Positions 55,344 to 62,758 of a DNA stretch of 64,000 nucleotides are shown one piece after another. The position numbers and the translations under genes were made by a program. Every line of letters starts with the position of its first letter. The stretch's first letter is position 1. Under the pieces are notes generated by a model. The model had not been told where the DNA came from. It ran no database searches and was given only the letters and a program-made list of their open reading frames with translations. Source of the stretch: Saprospiraceae bacterium (GTDB lineage Bacteria; Bacteroidota; Bacteroidia; Chitinophagales; Saprospiraceae); assembly GCA_019638455.1 (NCBI GenBank), contig JAHBTU010000004.1:248001-312000 (forward strand). Direction: 5' to 3'.

Positions 55344-56204
55344 TCAAAAACGAACCTCGTATCCGATGCTTATTCCTTTTGAATCTCGAGGCTTGTCCAG
55401 TCGTTTTTGGTATTGGGCACCAAGTGTGAAGCGATGGATTTTTCGATACACCAAGCCGAGGTTGATGTTGGAGCGCCAACGGTCGAATTTGAAAACACCG
55501 TCGTCCCAAATGCCGTTGAGCGCATTGCTCCAAGTAAGTGTGTGATTTTTGCTAAATGTCCATGCGATATCTGTGCGAGGCACCAAAGATGCCTGCCAGC
55601 GCATTTCCCTTTTTTTTCTGTGCTCGGCGCCGTTGTATTGGAATAGGGTGCGAGCGGCCACATCCCATTTGCGCTTGCCCTTGAAGTGTCTGAGCGGGCG
55701 GTAGGCAATTTCGGCACGCAGGCTGTGACGCGGCTTTTCCCAGTCATGCATCAGGGCGTATCCGGCACTCGCTCGCAGCCATTTGAACGCTTGAAAGTTG
55801 TACTGAACCCCGCTTGTGCTGCGCCAGTCCCAAGCAATGCTTTGGGGATTGTCGTCCAACTCTTTGACAGGGTTTTGTGGGGTGTTGCCACCATTGTTGC
55901 TGCCTGTGCCACCATTGTCGTCGTCATCATCATCATCATCGTCGTCATCATCGTCGTCGTCATCTTTTTGGCGACGGTCTGGTATGGGCCAGAAACCATC
56001 CTCGTTGAAGAAGTCGCCAAACTTGCCGCTATATTTTTTGATTTCGGGCACGAGTTGAATCTGCTGTCGAAGGTCAATGGTGGATTTTTTGTCCAGCCGG
56101 ACGGTCTTGCGAGCACCTACGTTGATGCTGATGCCGATTTGTTGTTGGGCGGCTACTGGTGCCGCTGCGAGGAACGCGAAGAAGACAAAAATAAAAGGTC
56201 TCAT
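55344..56204 (-). CDS. Outer-membrane DUF2490-like protein with poly-aspartate insert
   Basis: A 286-residue protein with a signal peptide (MRPFIFVFFAFLAAAPVAAQ). After the first strand pair comes an insert of 16 consecutive aspartates (encoded at 55917-55964), flanked by Gly/Asn-rich linkers. The remainder is beta-barrel-like (SGVQYNFQAFKWLRASAGYAL, WDVAARTLFQYNG, TLTWSNALNGIWDDG, SNINLGLVYRKIHRFTLGAQYQKRL) with a terminal Phe. Barrel proteins like this often belong to DUF2490; this assignment is tentative. The Asp tract could bind Ca2+ or be an extracellular loop. Confidence 0.75.
   Translation of the reverse strand: MRPFIFVFFAFLAAAPVAAQQQIGISINVGARKTVRLDKKSTIDLRQQIQLVPEIKKYSGKFGDFFNEDGFWPIPDRRQKDDDDDDDDDDDDDDDDNGGTGSNNGGNTPQNPVKELDDNPQSIAWDWRSTSGVQYNFQAFKWLRASAGYALMHDWEKPRHSLRAEIAYRPLRHFKGKRKWDVAARTLFQYNGAEHRKKREMRWQASLVPRTDIAWTFSKNHTLTWSNALNGIWDDGVFKFDRWRSNINLGLVYRKIHRFTLGAQYQKRLDKPRDSKGISIGYEVRF
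55917..55964 (-). repeat. Trinucleotide GAY repeat encoding 16 aspartates
   Basis: Sixteen consecutive GAC or GAT codons (interrupted only by codon choice) encode an uninterrupted Asp run. Such tracts expand and contract by slippage and could vary between strains. Confidence 0.95.
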
Positions 56205-56272
56205 TGTGCTGTGCGATAGTTACAGCGACATATCGCACAAGGGGGGAAAAGTTACTCGATTAGCCGATTTTA

Positions 56273-58825
56273 TCATCGAATCAAAATAACACTCCCGAAT
56301 TGTGAATAGACCTTGTCGAGGGTGACGCGCAGCACGAAATAATAGACCCCCGGCGGCAGGTCTTGCTTATCGCGGTTTTTGCCACCCCAGTCATTGTTGT
56401 AAGGCGATGCCTCGAAGACAATATCGCCCCAGCGGTTGTAAATGATGATCTCGCTTTGGGCATAATTGACGGCGCAATCTTCCACACTCACGACGCGAAA
56501 CACCAGAAAGTCGTTGCGCCCGTCACCGTTGGGTGTGAGGCCGTTGGTGAACACATTGGAAGTATCGCCAGTAATGACACAAGGGTCGTCGGCGCGGATA
56601 TTTCGGAACAGCGCCAGCGTCGTGTCGCATTCGTTCGGGCAGTTTGGATAACAAATCCTGTAAACCACGGTATCGAGACCATAACCAGCGACATTAGGCT
56701 GATAAACGAGCAGGTTTTGCGCGTTGAAAAACGCCGAGCCTTGCGTCGGGGTGCCCACGATACTGGCGGTCACGGGCAGAGAGAAAACATCGTTGAGCAA
56801 AACAGGAGCCTCCGCCGTACTGTTGTCCGACACATTGAAAACCCCATCTGGATTGGCAATAGGAGGAGCAAGCACGTTGATATCGAGCATGGCCGTACTG
56901 TAATTGGGGCATCCGGGGGCTGAAAGCGTCCATGTGATGGTCGTAACGCCAATAGGCGCGTTGCTCAAACTCCAAATGGTGCCGGAAGTGGGTGGCTCCA
57001 CCTCGTCGGAATCCCATTGGCCTGTGGTGCCGGACGGAAGGTTTCCGGTGAGCACGAATGTCGTCCCTCGACAACCACTAAGCGTATTGGCTGACAGCAT
57101 GGCAAGCGGCAGATTGCTCCCTGGATTGGTCAGCGCCACAGATTCGATGTTGATGCAGGCATTGGCGTCGCGCACGGTGACGGTGTAGTTGCCCGGCCCC
57201 AGCCCGGTGAAGTTTCCGTTGTTCTGGAAGTTCCCGCCGTTGAGGCTGTACTGGTAGGGCGGGGTTCCGCCGGAGCCGGATGCGGATATGCTGCCGTTGT
57301 TTTGGCCGCAGTCGGGGTCTTGGGTGGTCAGCGAGAGGGATGGGGCGCCGGGGCTGGAGAGCGTGGCGGACTGCTGGGCGGTGCAGTTGGCCGCGTCGCG
57401 CACGGTGACGGTGTAGTTGCCCGGCCCCAGCCCGGTGAAGTTTCCGCTGTTCTGGAAGTTCCCGCCGTTGAGGCTGTACTGGTAGGGCGGGGTTCCGCCG
57501 GAGCCGGATGCGGATATGCTGCCGTTGTTTTGGCCGCAGTCGGGGTCTTGGGTGGTCAGCGAGAGGGATGGGGCGCCGGGGCTGGAGAGCGTGGCGGACT
57601 GCTGGGCGGTGCAGTTGGCCGCGTCGCGCACGGTGACGGTGTAGTTGCCCGGCCCCAGCCCGGTGAAGTTTCCGCTGTTCTGGAAGTTCCCGCCGTTGAG
57701 GCTGTACTGGTAGGGCGGGGTTCCGCCGGAGCCGGATGCGGATATGCTGCCGTTGTTTTGGCCGCAGTCGGGGTCTTGGGTGGTCAGCGAGAGGGATGGG
57801 GCGCCGGGGCTGGAGAGCGTGGCGGACTGCTGGGCGGTGCAGTTGGCCGCGTCGCGCACGGTGACGGTGTAGTTGCCCGGCCCCAGCCCGGTGAAGTTTC
57901 CGCTGTTCTGGAAGTTCCCGCCGTTGAGGCTGTACTGGTAGGGCGGGGTTCCGCCGGAGCCGGATGCGGATATGCTGCCGTTGTTTTGGCCGCAGTCGGG
58001 GTCTTGGGTGGTCAGCGAGAGGGACGGGGCGCCGGGGCTGGAGAGCGTGGCGGACTGCTGGGCGGTGCAGTTGGCCGCGTCGCGCACGGTGACGGTGTAG
58101 TTGCCCGGCCCCAGCCCGGTGAAGTTTCCGCTGTTCTGGAAGTTCCCGCCGTTGAGGCTGTACTGGTAGGGCGGGGTTCCGCCGGAGCCGGATGCGGATA
58201 TGCTGCCGTTGTTTTGGCCGCAGTCGGGGTCTTGGGTGGTCAGCGAGAGGGATGGGGCGCCGGGGCTGGAGAGTACAATTGTTTGTTCGTCGGTGCATCC
58301 TATGGCATCTTGAACGACTATTGAGTAGGTGCCTGCGCCAAGTCCGGTAAAGTTTCCGCTGTTCTGGAAGTTCCCGCCGTTGAGGCTGTACTGGTAGGGT
58401 GCGATTCCGTTGGAGGTGGAAGCCGATATGCTGCCGTTGTTTTGGTCACAAGTGGGATTGTTACTATTGAGCGATAGGAGTGGTGTTGAGACTGTGATGG
58501 CTACCGTTTGATTAAAAACCGTGACGCAGCCGTCGTCGTCATCATCGTCCACCGCCTGCACGAGTGTTACTGTCGTACTGCCAAAGGCGACATACTCTAT
58601 GGTGAAACCATCATCCACATCTTCTTCCAAATAGGTCACACCTGCCAAAATATAAGTCACGTCGAGGTCATCGTCATCAAACGTAAAAGTGATGAATACT
58701 GTACCACCCGGACACACGGGGCCGGACACGGATACGGACCCTGAGATGGGTGGGTCGCAAGGGGGTTGCGCAGCGAGTATGAATGCAAAAAACGAAATAA
58801 AAAAAGTCAGTCCAATACGAGTCAT
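56273..58825 (-). CDS. SprB-repeat T9SS protein with gliding-motility type C-terminal domain
   Basis: An 850-residue secreted protein. The signal peptide is MTRIGLTFFISFFAFILAAQ. From about residue 118 to 570 there are six SprB-type modules of 75-76 residues, with the pattern CGQNNGSISAS and YQYSLNGGNFQNSGNFTGLGPG; four are identical in protein sequence. A linker of two Ig-like segments leads to GLTPNGDGRNDFLVF and YNRWGDIVFEASPYNNDWGG, the CHU_C T9SS type B domain. SprB-like adhesins mediate gliding or adhesion at the surface. Its ATG overlaps the stop of the fibronectin-like gene by 4 bp (ATGA), so the two are coupled. Confidence 0.88.
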   Translation of the reverse strand: MTRIGLTFFISFFAFILAAQPPCDPPISGSVSVSGPVCPGGTVFITFTFDDDDLDVTYILAGVTYLEEDVDDGFTIEYVAFGSTTVTLVQAVDDDDDDGCVTVFNQTVAITVSTPLLSLNSNNPTCDQNNGSISASTSNGIAPYQYSLNGGNFQNSGNFTGLGAGTYSIVVQDAIGCTDEQTIVLSSPGAPSLSLTTQDPDCGQNNGSISASGSGGTPPYQYSLNGGNFQNSGNFTGLGPGNYTVTVRDAANCTAQQSATLSSPGAPSLSLTTQDPDCGQNNGSISASGSGGTPPYQYSLNGGNFQNSGNFTGLGPGNYTVTVRDAANCTAQQSATLSSPGAPSLSLTTQDPDCGQNNGSISASGSGGTPPYQYSLNGGNFQNSGNFTGLGPGNYTVTVRDAANCTAQQSATLSSPGAPSLSLTTQDPDCGQNNGSISASGSGGTPPYQYSLNGGNFQNSGNFTGLGPGNYTVTVRDAANCTAQQSATLSSPGAPSLSLTTQDPDCGQNNGSISASGSGGTPPYQYSLNGGNFQNNGNFTGLGPGNYTVTVRDANACINIESVALTNPGSNLPLAMLSANTLSGCRGTTFVLTGNLPSGTTGQWDSDEVEPPTSGTIWSLSNAPIGVTTITWTLSAPGCPNYSTAMLDINVLAPPIANPDGVFNVSDNSTAEAPVLLNDVFSLPVTASIVGTPTQGSAFFNAQNLLVYQPNVAGYGLDTVVYRICYPNCPNECDTTLALFRNIRADDPCVITGDTSNVFTNGLTPNGDGRNDFLVFRVVSVEDCAVNYAQSEIIIYNRWGDIVFEASPYNNDWGGKNRDKQDLPPGVYYFVLRVTLDKVYSQFGSVILIR
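57190..58272. repeat. 228-bp tandem repeats inside the SprB-type gene
   Basis: The unit recurs every 228 bases; marker GTGCAGTTGGCC lies at 57381, 57609, 57837 and 58065. The four internal units differ by almost nothing (a single T/C at 58025), so they were duplicated or homogenised recently. A fifth unit at the left end (from 57190) is partly diverged. Confidence 0.95.
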
Positions 58826-59613
58826 CGGTCAGAGATATTAATGATAGTCGAGCCGGTTTTGGCGTTCAAAATATCGCCTTCGGGGGCCAGCACGACAAGC
58901 AAAAAGTATTCACCGGGCAAAAGAGGGGTGGGCAACAACGTCATTTCCTCGAGTACAGCTTTGGCGTTGGCCGGAAATCCGCTATACGTTTTGTTCAGCA
59001 GCAGGCGGTCGTTGAAATCCCAAGTAGCATCCTCCGACAGGTAAATCCGCAGCTCTGTGCGATGAGCAGGCTCGTCAAAAACATTGTGCAAGGAGATGGA
59101 AAGATGTGCCGTGTCTCCGGGGGCATATTCCCCAACATTGGTTCGAACATTTTCCACCAACACGAACACGACTTTGGGAGCGGCGTATCTCTCATGCTCG
59201 ATGGCGGTGAGAGACTCATCCTGCGCCACCTTGTCGTCTTTGCGCAAAAAACCTTTATCGAACGCACTCAACGCGGAATAGTTCTTCCCGTCGGAACCCA
59301 TGACTGCGTAAAAATAGTCTTTGCCTTTTTCGGCGCTGTAATCGCAAAACCATGTGCTGCTCTGACTTGACTTGGTGAGTTCGGTCAGGGAAGCGCCTGC
59401 TGGTGAAGTTGCTCGAAACAAGCGGTATTCGCTCGTTTTGCCAACTGGCTCCCAGCGAATGAGGACGAACTTATCATACACCCCATCGCTGGCATTGAGG
59501 TTGGCGGGCGGACGGGGCACCGCAGCGTTGCTGCTGCCCAAGCGCGGGGTGTGTTGTTGTGCATAAAACGTGCCCCCACAAAAAAATAAAAACAACATCA
59601 AGATGCTTCGCAT
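58822..59613 (-). CDS. Secreted fibronectin-III-like protein, coupled to the SprB-type gene
   Basis: A 263-residue protein with a signal peptide (MRSILMLFLFFCGGTFYAQ); the start is set there, 73 codons inside the longest frame. Residues 40-120 resemble a fibronectin type III domain (PPANLNASDGVYDKFVLIRWEPVGKTSEYRLFRATS, DYFYAVMGSDG). A second beta domain (YAPGDTAHLSISLHNVF, RTELRIYLSEDATWDFNDRLLL) looks CARDB-like. It has no T9SS tail. The stop overlaps the ATG of the SprB-repeat gene, so they are co-translated. Function unknown; possibly a surface or assembly partner of the adhesin. Confidence 0.8.
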   Translation of the reverse strand: MRSILMLFLFFCGGTFYAQQHTPRLGSSNAAVPRPPANLNASDGVYDKFVLIRWEPVGKTSEYRLFRATSPAGASLTELTKSSQSSTWFCDYSAEKGKDYFYAVMGSDGKNYSALSAFDKGFLRKDDKVAQDESLTAIEHERYAAPKVVFVLVENVRTNVGEYAPGDTAHLSISLHNVFDEPAHRTELRIYLSEDATWDFNDRLLLNKTYSGFPANAKAVLEEMTLLPTPLLPGEYFLLVVLAPEGDILNAKTGSTIINISDR

Positions 59614-59834
59614 AATCTTCGCCTTTGAAATCGTATGTGTATATCGCAGCACCTCCGAATTGTTACCAAAAAATTTTGGCAAATGTTGCGGTAACTTTTC
59701 AAATGCCGTGCGATATAACGTCAAGTTGTTGGCGTGCGAACAACGATATTTCCCGAACGTCAATTTTAAAAAAGTTGGCTCAAACCACAAATTTTGCGCA
59801 AGCCCGGCAAGCAAGACAAATCGGTACAACATAA

Positions 59835-60416
59835 ATGGATAGCGTCACTGTAATAGACGGCTTAAAGAACAACAACCCCGATACCTTTCGGGAGCTGTAT
59901 CGCATATTCGGCGGCATGATAGTCGGATATGTGAAAAAGAATAGCGGCTCCGACCACGATGCCCGCGAGATGGTGCACACAGTGCTGCTCGAACTGTGGA
60001 ACGCTGTGCGCGAGAACCGTTACAACGACAGGGGGAAACTCGAACGATACGTCTATATATTGACCTCCAACACTTGGCGCGATGAACTGCGTCGCCGACA
60101 GGTGCGCCATGCCGACACATTGGACGAAGCGCACATAGCCATCGCCGACGACAGCGACTTATCCGTGGCAGAGGCCATCGTCAAAGACCACCGTATCGAA
60201 GCCCTACATCATTGTCTTGCACGCCTCGAATCGCCTTGCAACGACATTATACGCCTCTACCATCTGCAAGAAATCAGCCTTCAAGACGTGGCCCAACGCT
60301 TAAACTACGATTACAACAACTTGCGAAAACGAATTTTTGATTGCCGAAAAAAACTCAAAAAAATGGTGGACGAATGGCTGCATCAGCAATCCGCTTCTTT
60401 ACAATCAGACGATTGA
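59835..60416 (+). CDS. ECF-type RNA polymerase sigma factor
   Basis: A 193-residue sigma-70 family protein of the ECF size class. Region 2 (DTFRELYRIFGGMIVGYVKKNSGSDHDAREMVHTVLLELWNAV, with RYVYILTSNTWRDELRRRQV) and region 4 (LHHCLARLESPCNDIIRLYHLQEISLQDVAQRLNYDYNNLRKRIFDCRKKLKK) are complete; region 1 is absent. It probably directs transcription of its own operon, and perhaps of the divergent SprB-type genes, in response to an envelope signal. The next gene begins 7 bp after its stop. Confidence 0.93.
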   Translation: MDSVTVIDGLKNNNPDTFRELYRIFGGMIVGYVKKNSGSDHDAREMVHTVLLELWNAVRENRYNDRGKLERYVYILTSNTWRDELRRRQVRHADTLDEAHIAIADDSDLSVAEAIVKDHRIEALHHCLARLESPCNDIIRLYHLQEISLQDVAQRLNYDYNNLRKRIFDCRKKLKKMVDEWLHQQSASLQSDD

Positions 60417-60423
60417 GATTATC

Positions 60424-61200
60424 ATGGAAAATACAAATCTCTCCCTACAGGAAAAAATTCAGGCTTTCGTCGCTGGCGAGCTCGACGATGCTTCCAGACA
60501 AGCCTTGCTCCAACAAGCACAGGCAGACCCCGATATAGCCGACGAAATAGCTTTTAGCCAAAGCCTCGCTCGGGCACTTCGCTATCCCGACGCTGTCGCT
60601 GCCAGCGCTACCATAGCTGCCGTGATGGCTGAGGAAGGATTCCCGCCGCCACCGCCGCCCGCCCCGACGTTTTCTCTCCGCAAAACGGTGTGGAAATGGT
60701 TGGGGGGCGGTGCCGCCTTGCTAATCCTTGCTCTCGGAGGCTACCTCGTCGCCGAGCGGGCGACCGCTTCGGCCACAACGTCCCAGCAACTGAGCCGGAC
60801 CGCTCTGGAGCCTTTGGAAAACGTGTTTTCGCTTCCATCCAATGCTGAACAACTGCCTGATTTGCAACGAGCCATGACCGCCTACGACGCAGGTCGCCAC
60901 GCCGAAGCTATCCGGGCATTTGAGGCGTATTTGGCTAAACGCCCCGATAGCGCGGCACGGCTTTATCTCGGCGTGTCGTATCTACTGTCTGGGCAGGCAG
61001 ACAAGGCCATACAACCTTTGTCCTTAGCCTCCTTGTCGGAAGAACCGCCACTTAAAGAAGCTGCATTTTGGTACCTCGCTCTGGCCTATTTGGAAAGAAA
61101 CAATACGCTCGCCGCCCGGCAGGCACTTTCGGAAATGCCGCTTGATGGCATCTACCACACCAAAGCCAAAGCATTGCTTGATGCATTACCTGACAATTGA
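60424..61200 (+). CDS. Membrane-anchored TPR protein, probable regulatory partner of the sigma factor
   Basis: A 258-residue protein. The N-terminal ENTNLSLQEKIQAFVAGELDDASRQALLQQAQADPDIADEI (about 2-42) has the helical arrangement of cytoplasmic anti-sigma domains, though no ZAS zinc motif (HXXXCXXC) is visible. One membrane helix (WKWLGGGAALLILALGGYLVAE, about 89-110) follows a Pro-rich linker, and the outer part contains TPR-like repeats (AEAIRAFEAYLAKRPDSAARLYLGVSYLLSGQADKAIQPLSL). The start is ATG 60424, 7 bp after the sigma gene. Role as anti-sigma factor is inference from order and topology. Confidence 0.75.
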   Translation: MENTNLSLQEKIQAFVAGELDDASRQALLQQAQADPDIADEIAFSQSLARALRYPDAVAASATIAAVMAEEGFPPPPPPAPTFSLRKTVWKWLGGGAALLILALGGYLVAERATASATTSQQLSRTALEPLENVFSLPSNAEQLPDLQRAMTAYDAGRHAEAIRAFEAYLAKRPDSAARLYLGVSYLLSGQADKAIQPLSLASLSEEPPLKEAAFWYLALAYLERNNTLAARQALSEMPLDGIYHTKAKALLDALPDN

Positions 61201-61205
61201 GACCG

Positions 61206-62714
61206 ATGCTAAAATTTTGGATATCTTTATCGCTACTGTTCGCCATCCCGTCTGCTCTCACGGCGCAGTCAACTGGCTTGTTGGTCTCCGACGAACGCTA
61301 CGGACAACTGGCCGTGTTGCCGACTTACAACGGTGCCAAGTACACCGAAATACCCGTGCGGGTCAGCTTGAAGAAGTACTGCCCCGTGCCCGGCGACCAA
61401 CGGCAGACCGGCTCCTGTGTCGGCTGGGCCGTTGGTTATGGTGCCTTTACCATTCAACGGGCCATCCTCAACAACTCGACCGAACAGGCGCGCATCACTC
61501 AGGAGGCCAACTCCGCCGCCTTCATCTACAATCAAGTGCGTCGGGGCCAAGCAGATTGCGCCGACGGCGCTTACCTCGAAGACGCGCTTACCCTGTTGAA
61601 AGAGCAGGGCGATTGTCTCGAAAGGACGTTCAATTACGAACAATACTCCTGCCATGACAAGCCAGGCCCCGACGAGGCGGCAGAGGCATCGAGCTACCGC
61701 GCCCAAGATTTTGCCGCCGTGTTTGCGCTCGACGAAGACCCGAAGGCTAAGGTGGGCAAAGCGTGCAGGATTTTGGCCACCAAAACGCCGCTTGTGGTTG
61801 GCGTGGGCGTGACCAAAAGTTTTTTCGAGGTGCTTCCCGGAGCCGTTTCTTGGAATCCGGCAGAAACAGAACCTATCGTCGGTTATCATGCACTGGTGCT
61901 TGTGGGTTACAATAGCGTGGAAAAATACTTCGACTTGCTCAACAGCTTTGGCCCTTCCTGGGGGCAAAATGGCTTCATCCGGTTGGCTTACGATGACTTC
62001 GAGCGCCTGTGCCGCTATGCTTTTGTGATTGTGCCCGATGCTGTTGCCGTCGCTACCTTTGCCGATAGCACCCCACAGCCGTCGGCACGCACGCTCGCCA
62101 ATCAACAGATGGCGACACGATACCCATTGAGCGGCGAATTCGTCTTCCGTCGCCCAGCGGGTTTTGTGGCCACCGAACAAGGAGACGAGTTGATGTATTT
62201 TGAAGAAGTGGAAACCCGGCTGCAAGATGCCAAAACGGGGCTTTATGTCACCGCGCAACCATCCTTTCGGGTCGGAGAAGTGTTTCAATTGGTGGCACGC
62301 GAGGTGCCGCGAGGTCGCTATGTATATGTGTTCAGCCAAGGGCCCGACGGCACACTCAACCAGCATTTTCCCCGAAAAAAAGACGCAGTTGCCTCGGCTG
62401 GCTTCATGCTCGACCGGGCAGTGGAGATAGTAGTGCCCGATGAGGAACATTTGCTGCAATTGTCGCTGCCCGGCGACGATTATCTGTGCATCCTATACAG
62501 CCACACGCAGTTGCCTGATTTTGAGCAACGCCTTCGGCAAATCGCACAAACCGACGGCGATTTTCCTCGACGAGTTCGCACCGTTTTTTCCGACTTGCTC
62601 ATATCCGCGCCGCACATCCAATTCTCCGCCGAACGCATGGCTTTTGCGGCACAGTCCACGCCAGCGGAAGGCCGCGTGGCAGCCGTTACGATATTGCGGG
62701 TGAAAGCTGATTAG
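61206..62714 (+). CDS. Secreted papain-like (C1) protease with DUF4384-like domain
   Basis: A 502-residue protein with signal peptide MLKFWISLSLLFAIPSALTAQ; the ATG at 61206 is preferred to a TTG 9 bp upstream. The C1 catalytic set is visible: Gln65 and Cys71 in DQRQTGSCVGWAVGYGA, His in VGYHALVLVGYN, Asn in LLNSFGPSWGQNGFIRL. After about residue 290 a domain with GLYVTAQPSFRVGEVFQLVAREVPRGRYVYVFSQGPDG resembles DUF4384, often found in caspase- or peptidase-containing proteins. It is the third gene of the sigma-factor operon, 5 bp after the TPR gene. Substrate unknown. Confidence 0.85.
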   Translation: MLKFWISLSLLFAIPSALTAQSTGLLVSDERYGQLAVLPTYNGAKYTEIPVRVSLKKYCPVPGDQRQTGSCVGWAVGYGAFTIQRAILNNSTEQARITQEANSAAFIYNQVRRGQADCADGAYLEDALTLLKEQGDCLERTFNYEQYSCHDKPGPDEAAEASSYRAQDFAAVFALDEDPKAKVGKACRILATKTPLVVGVGVTKSFFEVLPGAVSWNPAETEPIVGYHALVLVGYNSVEKYFDLLNSFGPSWGQNGFIRLAYDDFERLCRYAFVIVPDAVAVATFADSTPQPSARTLANQQMATRYPLSGEFVFRRPAGFVATEQGDELMYFEEVETRLQDAKTGLYVTAQPSFRVGEVFQLVAREVPRGRYVYVFSQGPDGTLNQHFPRKKDAVASAGFMLDRAVEIVVPDEEHLLQLSLPGDDYLCILYSHTQLPDFEQRLRQIAQTDGDFPRRVRTVFSDLLISAPHIQFSAERMAFAAQSTPAEGRVAAVTILRVKAD

Positions 62715-62758
62715 CACTTTGATTCAGTTTGCTCGACTAAACCCAACCAGCCCGTAAC

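Noticed and set aside
57302..58324. 340-codon plus-strand frame with a perfect repeat of about 76 residues
   Set aside because: The repetition is only the mirror of the 228-bp units in the SprB-type gene on the other strand.
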